64,000 bases of DNA from Mucilaginibacter flavus (GTDB lineage: Bacteria > Bacteroidota > Bacteroidia > Sphingobacteriales > Sphingobacteriaceae). Both the position numbers and the translations under genes were made by a program. Shown in pieces: positions 51,335 to 60,191 of this stretch; the stretch's first letter is position 1; each line of letters begins with the position of its first letter. The notes beneath the pieces are model-generated. The model was given only the letters and a program-made list of their open reading frames with translations, did no database searches and was not told the DNA's origin. The stretch spans positions 310,001-374,000 of the forward strand of contig NZ_JAUFPS010000028.1 in NCBI RefSeq assembly GCF_030409315.1. The letters are read 5' to 3'.

Positions 51335-52708
51335 TCAGTCCCCCTTCTGAAATTCAAGTATAAATGAATATTTATCCCCCTCTTTTTTTTCGATATTAAA
51401 GACATTTTTTAAATGCAATGCCTCTTTTAAGACTTGAGCTATGATACTTAAGGGATCAATGATCCTTGGTGCCAATGTAACACTTTCTGATTGTAGCTGA
51501 AAGTCATAAAATGGTCTTTTTTGAGTGTACGTTGGATCGATGTCCGCTATAATAAAAACACCTTCTTTGGATAACAAACCACAGAGTTGTGCGAAATCAG
51601 GGTCATTAGGCAAAGAGGTCAATACACATGACAATAGTATTACGTCGTATTGATGTTCACAAACCTCCGCGGGGAGTTCGAAAATAGAATTATTAAATAA
51701 TTTATATTTTATTTGAGACGAGTTTGTATTAAGTCGGAAGTTCTTAAGCATTCCAGATGAGGGTTCGACACAGTGCCACTCAATGTTTTTTTCGTTAAAA
51801 AAATGGAAGGCAACCAGCCGACCTGTCCCCCCTCCGATATCTAAGATTTTAATGCCTTCGTCTTTCTGTGCCTTATTGCTAATTAATTCTATGATTTTTT
51901 TATGTGTTTCGAAGATCTGATTTGTATTGCGCTCATCATATTTATCAGAGATTATATTGTAAAACTCTACTGCGTTTTCTGCTGTAAATAAATTTTGGGG
52001 GTCTGCTGACACAGCAGCAACTCTCGCCACTGTTTTATCGTTAATTAAAATTGGTTCGAAGATATTCATGAAATCCAGTAGTAGTGATAATTGCCATATC
52101 TCAGAATTATATTCGATCTCTTTTAGCTTTTCCTGAATAAATTGTTCGCATTTTTCAATCCTAATTCTATCAATTAAAACATTAATTTTAAAATCGACAT
52201 GATTAGTAAGATTAATAAAATCAATCAAGTCATTCTTCCCTTTTTCTGGAGTTTTTCCAACACGATTTATAAATGAGATTAGCTTTGTAAAGGCTAAAAT
52301 TTCCATTGCGGGTACCCGAATGTTAATGTATTCTTCCTTTTTGTAGACAAATGCTTTTGAATTTGGGGCTAAACTCCCCCAGTCTATAGCCATATACGGC
52401 TCCCTTTCCCATATCTTAGGCCCAAGAAAAACAATTTTGTCAGTATTTACTCTATGGGTTATTTCATAAGACGGACGATACTCGTCATCGTCTATAACAT
52501 TTATATTATAATTTTTTGAAGGATATAGCTTTTCAATTAATTTTTTAATTGTTTGATGTTCACAAATTAAATCTATATCCTTTGAGTTTCTTCCCGAAAC
52601 ATATTGTTGTATAGCCAAACCGCCAATTAATATATGTGGCTTCTCTAATACTTCGTTAATTCGTTTTAATTCTTCTTTGGCAGTACTTAAATGTATTTCC
52701 TGTTTCAT
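51335..52708 (-). CDS. Fusion of a nucleotidyltransferase-like domain and a class I SAM methyltransferase
   Basis: 457 residues. The N-terminal domain (about 1-180) has ILIGGLAIQQYVSGRNSKDIDLIC, a minimal nucleotidyltransferase signature (GG..., then DxD as DID) as in AbiEii/DUF1814-type proteins. The C-terminal domain (about 285-457) has SAM motif I ILDIGGGTGRLVAF, motif II acidic residue in HCVEPSSGM, and YDVILLSCVLTSLP. Codon use and base composition are markedly AT-rich against the neighbours, suggesting transfer. First gene of a two-gene operon with the P-loop ATPase. Confidence 0.8.
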   Translation of the reverse strand: MKQEIHLSTAKEELKRINEVLEKPHILIGGLAIQQYVSGRNSKDIDLICEHQTIKKLIEKLYPSKNYNINVIDDDEYRPSYEITHRVNTDKIVFLGPKIWEREPYMAIDWGSLAPNSKAFVYKKEEYINIRVPAMEILAFTKLISFINRVGKTPEKGKNDLIDFINLTNHVDFKINVLIDRIRIEKCEQFIQEKLKEIEYNSEIWQLSLLLDFMNIFEPILINDKTVARVAAVSADPQNLFTAENAVEFYNIISDKYDERNTNQIFETHKKIIELISNKAQKDEGIKILDIGGGTGRLVAFHFFNEKNIEWHCVEPSSGMLKNFRLNTNSSQIKYKLFNNSIFELPAEVCEHQYDVILLSCVLTSLPNDPDFAQLCGLLSKEGVFIIADIDPTYTQKRPFYDFQLQSESVTLAPRIIDPLSIIAQVLKEALHLKNVFNIEKKEGDKYSFILEFQKGD

Positions 52709-52771
52709 TGTTAATAAGGCTTATTAGTTATATTCAAATGTATACTTTTAATAATATAATAGTTCCCCCCA

Positions 52772-52887
52772 TTAGCGCAAGTGTTGTGCGGCTGCACGCG
52801 AGGGGATCACTTGTGACTTTTGTAAACCAATCACATCGTATGCACAGGTCAGCTACCGTTCCCGTCAACACACAAAACCTGCGCTAA
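52772..52887. mobile_element. MITE-like element with terminal inverted repeats, copy 1
   Basis: 116 bases running from TTAGCGCAAGTGTTGTG to CAAAACCTGCGCTAA. The ends are inverted repeats (TTAGCGCAAGT against ACCTGCGCTAA, one mismatch). A second copy lies at 55951-56065 in the same orientation, sharing blocks such as TGTGACTTTTGTAAAC and ACACAGGTCAGC-like segments. No transposase inside. It may be moved in trans, or be a structured intergenic RNA. Confidence 0.65.
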
Positions 52888-52903
52888 ACGGGGGCAGGTG
52901 TTA

Positions 52904-54124
52904 TCACCTTTTTTTGTCAATAGCATTACGCATTTCTTCTATTTCTTTTTCGGTATAGCCGAGGAGCGCTACACACGTGCTTCCGTTTGTAATGGGGGTT
53001 TTATTTTCAACAACATATAACAATCTGTTTGCAACAACTGCCGCTATTTTAGGATGCAGCGGGTTTCCGGTACCATTTGCAAGGGCTTCTGTTCCGGCGT
53101 TGTCGAAAGTCATACATAGGTTTGTGTATTCTACCTTCTTGTATTGAGCTTTCTCAAAACGTACCCTCATTACATTTTTTACAGAAGCGAATGGCAATGG
53201 AGCAAGGGTATAAATTGTATCTGATTGCTCTACGCGCATTTTTATTCCTTTGCCTTTTTCTGCAACAAAATAAAAGCCGGTTGGCATGTAGGCGGTGTCT
53301 ACTTCTTTTTTACGTGTGGCGTTAATTAATCCAAGCAAACTAGGCTGAGGCCCTGTTGTTGTATCTGCCTGTTTGCCGGCGGTTTCGGTCTGGCTTGTTG
53401 TGCTTGATCTTATAGCCGCGTAATTTGCATGATTATAATCGCCGATAACGAACAACATCACGATGAACAGCACCATTGCCGAAAGAGCTATGCGCCTTGT
53501 TTTGTTATCTACCTTAAAAATACTGCTAACGTCCTGCCTCCAAAGGAAAATAAGGATGGGAATATCTAAGAAAATGGTTAACAAAGAATAGGTTAACAGG
53601 CCAGCCCCATGTTCTACCGGCCAATATTCGTTAAAATAGAACACCAGCGAAGCCGCCATGGTGATTAGTTTTACTCCCAGTAATGTTATCCATCCCCAGC
53701 GCATACGCTTATAAAACATAAAATACACAAAAGGCAGAAAAAACAGATCCAAATACGACAGTACACCTACTTGTCTATAAGCATAGTCCTGACCACCAAA
53801 CACAACAGTAATAAATTTAAAGTCGATATAGAACAGATGTATATACTCCAATATAACTATAGCAAGTATCACGTTCAACCATGTATCATGGGTGTAGCTA
53901 TTAACGTTAAAGATATTTGCTAATGGTTTTTTCTTTGGAGCTGTAGGCGTATTTTCCCTTAAATTGTCTTCTGCCTCTTTTATATCTGCCTGCGTTACCA
54001 CGCGGGTTTTTAATATTTCTGTGGCTGCAATAAGGGCGTCTTCCTCATAGGCTTCGGGGCGCATCGTTATTTTCAGCAGGTCGGCAGTAGCGTACTCTTG
54101 GTATTGGTTAAGGTTATTATTCAC
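52904..54124 (-). CDS. Unknown membrane protein with N-terminal soluble segment
   Basis: 406 residues. Residues 1-65 are soluble and acidic (YQEYATADLLKITMRPEAYEED). About five transmembrane segments follow at roughly 80-105, 120-140, 143-166, 172-196 and 210-235. A soluble C-terminal half (about 265-406) follows, beginning near TSQTETAGKQADTTTG. No family recognised. It sits between two MITE-like elements, and a (TG)15 tract lies about 97 bases upstream of its start. Confidence 0.65.
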   Translation of the reverse strand: MNNNLNQYQEYATADLLKITMRPEAYEEDALIAATEILKTRVVTQADIKEAEDNLRENTPTAPKKKPLANIFNVNSYTHDTWLNVILAIVILEYIHLFYIDFKFITVVFGGQDYAYRQVGVLSYLDLFFLPFVYFMFYKRMRWGWITLLGVKLITMAASLVFYFNEYWPVEHGAGLLTYSLLTIFLDIPILIFLWRQDVSSIFKVDNKTRRIALSAMVLFIVMLFVIGDYNHANYAAIRSSTTSQTETAGKQADTTTGPQPSLLGLINATRKKEVDTAYMPTGFYFVAEKGKGIKMRVEQSDTIYTLAPLPFASVKNVMRVRFEKAQYKKVEYTNLCMTFDNAGTEALANGTGNPLHPKIAAVVANRLLYVVENKTPITNGSTCVALLGYTEKEIEEMRNAIDKKR

Positions 54125-54218
54125 ATTCCTAAGATACTATTCGTTGAAATTATATCACCGATGGGATTGAAATAAATATTTAAGGCCGGCGTGCACATGT
54201 GCTCTTCTTGGCGCAAGT

Positions 54219-54252
<34 letters not shown>

Positions 54253-54332
54253 GGGAGTTGGTTTGGCAAACTTTTGACTTTATTACCAATCTTTTAATCA
54301 AAAAAATCCCGGTTACAAGCGCGTTAGATTGA

Positions 54333-54400
54333 CGTGGGTACCGTCCGTTGGCTAACGGAGTAAGCCCTGCAGGTGTATGAGCATAAAGCCCGGCCGCAGG
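54333..54400. repeat. Dispersed repeat, copy 1 (copy 2 at 56130-56191)
   Basis: Shares GTGGGTACCG at the left and a CCTGCAGG...GTATGA...AGCCCGG..CGCAGG pattern at the right with the 62-base copy at 56130-56191. The two copies each sit on the same side of a MITE-like copy or remnant, so they may be part of one larger duplicated unit. Confidence 0.6.
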
Positions 54401-54585
54401 CAACGCCCATAATGGGAACAAGGATTTTGGGACAGTACCTCTGTTCACCCTCCTTGTGCTTACAACAGCAACAAAGGGCAGTGATTGAAGTTTGTGTTAA
54501 CCCACATAGCTTAATACATAAACATATGCTGAACTATTTATGTAATTTGCTCTAAAATACTTTTACCCATAGCTAATTGAACAGC

Positions 54586-55251
54586 GTGAAAAAAACAGTG
54601 ACCTTATTTGTGTGCTTTTTAAGTTTTGTGACCAACTCTTTTGCGCAAAGCCCCGATTCTTTAAAACGTGTCTATGTTGTTTTGGATAAGACAGAACAAT
54701 ACATTAAACACCTCAAAAACATTACATATAAAGCTTCATATAAGTCGATAAACTCCGGACAGGAAGATAGCATTTTTACGGCAAGCGGCCAGGTGTGGAT
54801 GCAGCAATTGTTATCCGATAGTATATTCGGATCAACATTGCACATTAAGGGCGAAACAAAAGGCGGGGTTTCGCCCTTGTTGGTGTTCCCTGCCCGCCCT
54901 TGTTGGAGTTGTCTCCAACAAACTCGTTACCTGTTACAATGACGCAAAATGCTAAGGCCGTCCGCCTGCGGTTTGGCCCTTGTTGGTGTTCTCCCGCCCG
55001 TTGTTGGAGTTGTCTCCAACAAACTCGTTACCCGTTACAATGTCGCAAAAGCCAAGTCCGTCTGCCCACGATTGTTATTGTTAACAATAGGCCAGTCGTT
55101 GTTGAAAATAGATTTATAAGGCTCAGGCTTCAACGAGTAGCCCGCCGGAACCGAAGTTGTTGGAGACAACTCCAACAACGGCTGTCGGGAATGTGATCTT
55201 ATGATGACCGTGGTTGATTGGGAGGTTTTGTACATGCGGGATAAATTTTAA
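54586..55251 (+). pseudogene. Degraded exported protein gene interrupted by hairpin repeats
   Basis: A GTG at 54586 starts a signal peptide (MKKTVTLFVCFLSFVTNSFAQ) and ~95 residues of plausible coding sequence (SPDSLKRVYVVLDKTEQY...). From about 54873 the frame runs into two tandem ~97-bp repeats and ends at a stop near 54942. Out-of-frame coding remnants appear at the 3' side, e.g. a frame reading MMTVVDWEVLYMRDKF just before a TAA at 55249-55251. The N-terminal part resembles lead segments of exported TlpA-like proteins, but this is weak. Confidence 0.55.
54873..55070. repeat. Tandem ~97-bp hairpin repeats inside the degraded gene
   Basis: Unit A 54873-54970 and unit B 54976-55070 share GCCCTTGTTGGTGTTC, then TTGTTGGAG-TTGT-CTCCAACAA (a perfect 9-bp hairpin), then AACTCGTTACC. 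A third hairpin, TTGTTGGAG-ACAA-CTCCAACAA at 55157-55178, is the exact reverse complement. The units look like insertions that broke the gene. Confidence 0.75.
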
Positions 55252-55272
55252 ATTAGCATTAAAATTAAAACG

Positions 55273-55941
55273 ATGTCTAAACCTTTTCTTTATTTACTAA
55301 CCATGTCAGTTTTACTTGTCGGTTGTAAAAAGTCAGAACAAACAACGCCCCAACAAATAAAGGGCACAGTAACAGTTGATGGGGTTAGTTATGGTACTGT
55401 AGTAATTGGCGCTCAAACCTGGACCTCTGAAAACTATTACGGGGCGGGTGGGGTAACCAGCCCAACAAGCACAACCGGGACCGGAAAATTTTATACCCTG
55501 GCAGAAATCCAGGCGATTACATTGCCTGTCGGTTGGCGTATACCAACCCAGGACGATTATGTTGCCCTGCTAAAATCCCAAGGTACTGTAACCGTAACCT
55601 TCGACGGTCATGCCATATTAGATACCATTGGCGCCCGGCATTTAAGGGCATTGATAAACTGGGGTATTCCCGGCGATAATAAATCGGGTTTTGGCGCGCT
55701 GCCTGTAGGCGACTATAATGCTTATATGAATACTTTTGGCGACTTAAATGCCTATACAACCTTTTGGACATCCACCCCTGGAACTAATACTGTTGATAAG
55801 CCCAGCCAGTGCATCGTAGTTTTGAGTGGGTATCGCACGTCATATGGTACACGGCGCATGCCAATAGAAGGGGCCTATGTAGATCCTACTGCCGGCGTGC
55901 TTAACCGGGGCTATAGCTTGCGCTTTGTGAAGGATAATTAA
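55273..55941 (+). CDS. FISUMP-domain lipoprotein
   Basis: 222 residues, lipobox VLLVGCKK. The body matches the 'Fibrobacter succinogenes major paralogous domain': YGTVVIGAQTWTSENY, GKFYTLAEI, LPVGWRIPTQDDYVALL, FGALPVGDYN, TTFWTSTPG and GYSLRFVKDN. These are surface proteins of uncertain role. It is next to a MITE-like copy at 55951, which starts 10 bases after its stop. Confidence 0.85.
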   Translation: MSKPFLYLLTMSVLLVGCKKSEQTTPQQIKGTVTVDGVSYGTVVIGAQTWTSENYYGAGGVTSPTSTTGTGKFYTLAEIQAITLPVGWRIPTQDDYVALLKSQGTVTVTFDGHAILDTIGARHLRALINWGIPGDNKSGFGALPVGDYNAYMNTFGDLNAYTTFWTSTPGTNTVDKPSQCIVVLSGYRTSYGTRRMPIEGAYVDPTAGVLNRGYSLRFVKDN

Positions 55942-55950
55942 TTACCCCTC

Positions 55951-56065
55951 TTAGCGCAAGTGTTGTGCGATTGAATACGGGAGGATCAATGTGACTTTTG
56001 TAAACTAATCATATCGTTAACACAGGTCAGCCACCGCTCCAGTCACCACACAAGACCTGCGCTAA
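55951..56065. mobile_element. MITE-like element with terminal inverted repeats, copy 2
   Basis: 115 bases from TTAGCGCAAGTGTTGTG to CAAGACCTGCGCTAA, same orientation as copy 1 at 52772-52887. Central blocks are conserved, e.g. GTGACTTTTGTAAAC and ACACAGGTCAGCC. The two copies bracket about 3.1 kb with the membrane protein, the pseudogene and the FISUMP gene. Confidence 0.65.
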
Positions 56066-56129
56066 AATGCGAAAACGTGGTGCGGGAGGATTGTGACTTG
56101 CTACCCCCTTCCTCGCAATAGGGATAGAA

Positions 56130-56191
56130 GTGGGTACCGGCCGTCGCGCGTAATGCCTGCAGGCGTATGAACGTATAGCCCGGACCGCAGG
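56130..56191. repeat. Dispersed repeat, copy 2 (copy 1 at 54333-54400)
   Basis: See copy 1: GTGGGTACCG..., then CCTGCAGGCGTATGA and AGCCCGGACCGCAGG. The spacing within the copies differs by 6 bases. Confidence 0.6.
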
Positions 56192-56204
56192 TATTGCTGT
56201 GAAA

Positions 56205-56237
56205 AGAATCAAGAGATTAGAGTCAAGAGTTAAGACA
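56205..56237. repeat. 33-bp dispersed repeat, copy 2 (copy 1 at 22648-22680)
   Basis: Begins AGAATCAAGAGATTAGAGTC and ends TTAAGACA, 31 of 33 identical to copy 1. The downstream GGACAAAGGAC segment also resembles the sequence after copy 1. Confidence 0.7.
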
Positions 56238-56374
56238 GATAGGGGATGGACCTTCGGACAAAGGACTTTCAGATAAAAAAAAATCTGACCACCCCACATT
56301 CCAAATCTACGCTGTGTCATTTTTCAAACTGCCTGCTTAGCCCGCGCGCTTATTTTTGCTATCTTCGGTAGCAT

Positions 56375-56953
56375 ATGTTTATCGACTTTGAAAAGTATAT
56401 TAAAACGCAGGCGGACTTAACAGACCAAGACATAAAGCTGTTTAGGGATACCGCTATGGAGAAAACCCTGCGCCGTAAGGATTTCCTTTTGCAAGCCGGC
56501 GATGTATGCCGCTATAAAACCTTTGTTTGCAAGGGCTTTTTACGCAGTTACCGTACTACTGATAACGGCAATGAACATGTAATGCAGTTTTCGCCGGAGA
56601 ACAGCTGGACCACCGACCCCGAGAGTTATGAAAACCACACCCCATCGAGCTATAACATTGATGCGCTTGAATACACCGAGGTTATAATGTGGACCAAAAA
56701 GGATTTCGACTACTTATTTGAGCAGCTCCCTTCGCTCAAAGTATATTCAGACAGGTTGATTGCCGGTAACCTTGCCCGCACGCGCCAACGTGTTTTTAGC
56801 GCCATCAGCGCCACTGCCGAAGAAAGGTATGACGAGTTTATGAAAATGTACCCCGGTATTTTAACCCGTGTGCCGTTGCACATGGTGGCCTCTTTTTTGG
56901 GCGTATCGCGCGAAACCCTTAGCCGCATCAGGCATACGCAGGTTAAACCATAA
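56375..56953 (+). CDS. Crp/Fnr-family transcriptional regulator
   Basis: 192 residues. An N-terminal cyclic-nucleotide-binding-like beta roll (MEKTLRRKDFLLQAGDVC, KGFLRSYRTTDNGNEHVMQFSPENSW) is followed by a short helical linker and HTH (RVPLHMVASFLGVSRETLSRIRH). No cysteine cluster of Fnr type. The effector is unknown; this small Bacteroidota subgroup rarely binds cAMP. It may control the epimerase gene downstream. Confidence 0.9.
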   Translation: MFIDFEKYIKTQADLTDQDIKLFRDTAMEKTLRRKDFLLQAGDVCRYKTFVCKGFLRSYRTTDNGNEHVMQFSPENSWTTDPESYENHTPSSYNIDALEYTEVIMWTKKDFDYLFEQLPSLKVYSDRLIAGNLARTRQRVFSAISATAEERYDEFMKMYPGILTRVPLHMVASFLGVSRETLSRIRHTQVKP

Positions 56954-56960
56954 AAAGGGG

Positions 56961-57028
56961 GAATATCGAACACCGAATGTCCAATATCGAATATAGAAGA
57001 AAGCCTTCGGTGTTGGATATTCGATATC
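56961..57028. repeat. Imperfect hairpin repeat
   Basis: GAATATCGAACACCGAATGTCC at the left (read in pieces) and CCTTCGGTGTTGGATATTCG at the right are partly complementary. Related to the repeat at about 47965-48045 by the CGAACA/CGAATATCG words. Confidence 0.5.
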
Positions 57029-57190
57029 GTTTCTACTGCTATCTTTCCCTGATTTAACAGATTACCGCCGTTTACCATCCTTGTAAAAACGGTGACAAAT
57101 GTCCTCGTTTAGGGGTTAAGCGTTTATCAACTTTGTATTGTTAAAAAGATCAGGAGTTGATCTGTTATCGTTTACCAAAAAAATTAAAAC

Positions 57191-58090
57191 ATGCGTGTAT
57201 TTGTTACCGGCGCTACGGGCTTTATAGGCTCGGCCATTGTTAAAGAATTAATTGGGGCAGGCCACCAGGTGCTTGGTCTTACCCGCTCAGATGCCGGCGC
57301 GGAAGCGCTTGTTGCCGCGGGTGCCGATGTGCACCGTGGTACGTTGGAAGATTTAGAGAGCCTGCGTACCGGCGCTGCCCAATGCGATGGTGTTATCCAC
57401 ACCGCTTTTATTCATGATTTTTCAAAATTTCAGGAAAGCTGCGATACCGATAGGTTGGTTATTGATGCCATCGGGTCGGTATTGGCGGGTTCCAACCGTC
57501 CGCTAATTGTTACATCGGGTACCGGCATGGGTGCTGCTGCACCTGGCCAACTGGCGGTAGAAAGCCATGCGGCTACCTCCAAAACTAATCATCATCCACG
57601 GGTAGCATCAGAAGAAGCCGCCGCCGCTGTGGCTGCGCAGGGCGTAAATGTATCCATCATGCGCCTGCCCCCATCGGTACATGACCAGGGCGACCATGGC
57701 TTTGTGCCCCGCCTTATTGGCATTGCCCGCGAAAAAGGCGTTTCGGCCTATGTAGGAGATGGCGCCAACCGCTGGCCGGCCGTACACCGCCTGGATGCTG
57801 CCAAACTGTACCGTTTAGTGATAGAAAAAGGCGAATCCGCAACCTACCACGCCGTAGGTGATGGAGGCATCCCCACCCGTCAGATAGCCGAAGTAATTGG
57901 CAAACATTTGAATTTACCGGTAGCAAGCTTATCAGCGCAGGAGGCAGCTGTCCATTTTGGCTGGTTAGCAGGTTTCTTCGGCTCAGACGTTCCGGCCTCG
58001 GCACAACTAACGCAGGAGCGCACCGGCTGGCAAGCCACACATCCCGGCCTGATTGAAGACCTGGAGGAAGGGGATTACTTTGGGGAGTAA
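57191..58090 (+). CDS. NAD-dependent epimerase/dehydratase (extended SDR) family protein
   Basis: 299 residues. Rossmann motif VFVTGATGFIGSAIVKEL with TGxxGxxG spacing. DVHRGTLEDLESL and HTAFIHDFSKF fit the atypical SDR group; an YxxxK site is not evident, and the segment AVESHAATSKTNHHP takes its place. It lies 237 bases after the Crp/Fnr gene on the same strand. The substrate is unknown. Confidence 0.85.
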   Translation: MRVFVTGATGFIGSAIVKELIGAGHQVLGLTRSDAGAEALVAAGADVHRGTLEDLESLRTGAAQCDGVIHTAFIHDFSKFQESCDTDRLVIDAIGSVLAGSNRPLIVTSGTGMGAAAPGQLAVESHAATSKTNHHPRVASEEAAAAVAAQGVNVSIMRLPPSVHDQGDHGFVPRLIGIAREKGVSAYVGDGANRWPAVHRLDAAKLYRLVIEKGESATYHAVGDGGIPTRQIAEVIGKHLNLPVASLSAQEAAVHFGWLAGFFGSDVPASAQLTQERTGWQATHPGLIEDLEEGDYFGE

Positions 58091-58432
58091 AAAGAGATAG
58101 CAGTGTAAGCGAGGCGGGGACGTAAACACATATAACTGATACCCCCTGTCTCGCTTGTTCCGGCGTATGCAGTCCCCAACGTCATTGCTTCGTACCTCGC
58201 GATGATGGCTTTTCTATATTTTAAAACAGATTCTTAGGGGCAAAATACCTTCTGAAACAATAATAGAGGGATCAATGACTAAGAATAAGCGCTATATAAA
58301 CAAGTCCTTATTCCTTTGTCTTTTCGTCCTTTGTCCCCCAAAAAAAGTCCTTACTCCTTTGTCTTTTTATCCTTGATCCCAAAAAGAGTCCTTATTCCTT
58401 TGTCTTTTTATCCTTAGTCCCAAAAAGAGTCC
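58091..58432. other. Intergenic region with dispersed and tandem repeats
   Basis: No gene. A CGTCATTGCTTCGTACCTCG segment near 58180 is a widely seen intergenic repeat type in this group. The tandem array beginning at 58303 occupies the right part. Confidence 0.6.
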
Positions 58433-58468
58433 TTACTCCTTTATCTTTTCATCCTTTGTCTCTTTTGC
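58303..58468. repeat. Tandem array of four ~41-43-bp units reaching into a coding region
   Basis: Units start at 58303, 58346, 58387 and 58428, each opening AGTCCTTA(C/T)TCCTTT and ending in CCC or CC plus an A-run (except the last). Unit 4 overlaps the last ~12 codons of the BrkB-type gene. The unit length and lack of unique spacers rule out CRISPR. Confidence 0.85.
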
Positions 58469-59449
58469 CAAATTTCCTGCTAATTGCGGGTTTTGTGGCG
58501 GGAGTTTTTTTACGTCGCGTTCTACTTCGGTTTGTTGCACGTGTACGGCATAGTCGGCAGGTTCAATATGGCTGCCGGATGCTTCGGCATATACCTGGGT
58601 AAATTCGGCACCGATGTACAGGATGGCCGATGTGTAGTAAATCCAAACTAAAATAACAATGATTGATCCGGCAGCGCCGTAGGCCGAACCCTGGGCCGTT
58701 TTGGTAATGTACAGACTGATGATATACTGTCCTAACATGAACAGTATCGCGGTAAAAAACGCGCCCGAGCGTACATCTTTCCACTTGATTTTAACATCGG
58801 GCAAAAACTTAAATATAATGCCAAATAAAACCGTTATTACAATAACTGTAATTCCGAGGTTTATTCCCTTTAACAACAGACCGGTAACAGCAGGCAGGAA
58901 ATTTGCAAGCCTGGTGCTTAGCGCATCCATAATAAAATTAACGAGCAAGGATGCCATCAGCAAAAAGCCTAAACTGATAATTAAAGAGAAGGATACAAAA
59001 CGATTTTTTAACAATTGAACCCAGCCTCGTTTAGGTTTGGCCTTTACCCGCCAAATGATGTTTAATGAATCCTGAATTTCGATAAAAATACTGCTGGCTC
59101 CCAATAGCAATGTAATTACACCAATAACCACCGCTATGCCCGATTTCCCCGAAAGCGCCAGGTGATTCAACGCATCCTGAATTTGCTTGGCAGCAGCCAC
59201 CCCTACAAATTTGGCTATTTGAGGGTACAGTGTGTTGGTTGCCGCATCGTGTTTAAAAAAGATATCGGCCAGCGAAATAATCAGTATTAATAAAGGAGCA
59301 ATGGAAAAAACGGTGTAGTAAGCCAGGGAAGCACTTAGTTTCAGGCCATTATCGCTGCCGAAACCACTAAAAGTAGCCATTAATACCTTCCAAAGTTGTT
59401 TTAAATATTCTTTACTGAAAAACCTCATCTGTTGTTTATTGATTTCCAT
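58433..59449 (-). CDS. YihY/BrkB-family inner-membrane protein
   Basis: 338 residues with six hydrophobic segments and the family signature regions LKLSASLAYYTVFSIAPLLILI, GSYIIVILVWIYYTSAILYIGAEFTQVYAE (in pieces). Once called ribonuclease BN, the family is now seen as membrane proteins of unknown transport role. The last 12 residues (KETKDEKIKE) are encoded by a tandem-repeat unit, so the C-terminus is probably non-conserved. Gap to the upstream M15 gene is 55 bases. Confidence 0.88.
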   Translation of the reverse strand: MEINKQQMRFFSKEYLKQLWKVLMATFSGFGSDNGLKLSASLAYYTVFSIAPLLILIISLADIFFKHDAATNTLYPQIAKFVGVAAAKQIQDALNHLALSGKSGIAVVIGVITLLLGASSIFIEIQDSLNIIWRVKAKPKRGWVQLLKNRFVSFSLIISLGFLLMASLLVNFIMDALSTRLANFLPAVTGLLLKGINLGITVIVITVLFGIIFKFLPDVKIKWKDVRSGAFFTAILFMLGQYIISLYITKTAQGSAYGAAGSIIVILVWIYYTSAILYIGAEFTQVYAEASGSHIEPADYAVHVQQTEVERDVKKLPPQNPQLAGNLAKETKDEKIKE

Positions 59450-59504
59450 TGCTAAGCATTTAGCAATTTTGATGCCTTTATAGCTTTAAGTTGTAAAATT
59501 ACCT

Positions 59505-60185
59505 TTATAAGGCGGTAATGGGAATATCCAATAATTGATAATCGCGCCAGCCGTCAAAGTCGTAATGCCACCACTCGGTAGGCAATACGGTAAAGCCATG
59601 GGCATGCATAATTGTTTTGAGCATTTCGCGGTTAGCAGCTTGCAGCGGACTCGCGCCCGAATAATTTGCCGATGCCTTACGACTAAAACTATCGAAGCCC
59701 GTAGGCATCGCTAACTCCTTGCCCGTTTTCAGGTCTATGAGGGTTAAATCAATAGCGCAGCCACGGTTATGTTTGGAACCAAACCTGGGACTGGCCACAA
59801 AACTGGTATCGGGCGAACTTTCATAAAATTTTACGGTGATGGCATACGGGCGATAGGCATCAAAAATTTTTAAACCCAGGCCGCGTGTTTTCAAATCGGC
59901 CTCTACCTGCTTTAAAGCCATTGCAACCGGCAAACGCGCGTAAGCTTTGGCCTGCGGGTACATACGCCTGTGCATAAAATTATTAGTTGTAGCGTAGCGG
60001 ATATCTAATACTACAGTTGGAATATATTTTACAATTTCGACCAGTTGTTTGTCGGGATCGGCCTTAACCTGTTTTTTATAGTTGTCGATGCCGCAAATGC
60101 GGGAACTATCTATGTATTTGTAATGCTGGGCCTGGGCAGTAACACTTATCAAAACAAATAGCAATGCCACTGTAATTCGGCGCAT
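59505..60185 (-). CDS. M15-family D-Ala-D-Ala dipeptidase (VanX/DdpX-like), exported
   Basis: 226 residues, signal peptide ending near TAQAQ. Zinc and catalytic residues: SKHNRGCAIDLTLID (SxHxxGxAxD) and PTEWWHYDFDGW (ExxH), as in VanX. It hydrolyses D-Ala-D-Ala. It starts 6 bases after alanine dehydrogenase, so the pair fits alanine recycling from wall peptides. It is not evidence for vancomycin resistance; the vanHAX set is absent. Confidence 0.9.
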   Translation of the reverse strand: MRRITVALLFVLISVTAQAQHYKYIDSSRICGIDNYKKQVKADPDKQLVEIVKYIPTVVLDIRYATTNNFMHRRMYPQAKAYARLPVAMALKQVEADLKTRGLGLKIFDAYRPYAITVKFYESSPDTSFVASPRFGSKHNRGCAIDLTLIDLKTGKELAMPTGFDSFSRKASANYSGASPLQAANREMLKTIMHAHGFTVLPTEWWHYDFDGWRDYQLLDIPITAL

Positions 60186-60191
60186 GGTTAT

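Noticed and set aside
50758..51405. Longer form of the ATPase starting at 51405
   Set aside because: It would overlap the upstream gene by 71 bases and the extra residues come from that gene's tail; the ATG at 51333 fits better.
58303..58468. CRISPR-like array
   Set aside because: Repeats are directly adjacent with no unique spacers, and there are no cas genes.
59505..60185. Vancomycin-resistance gene vanX
   Set aside because: It has a signal peptide and sits with alanine dehydrogenase; vanH and vanA homologues are absent.
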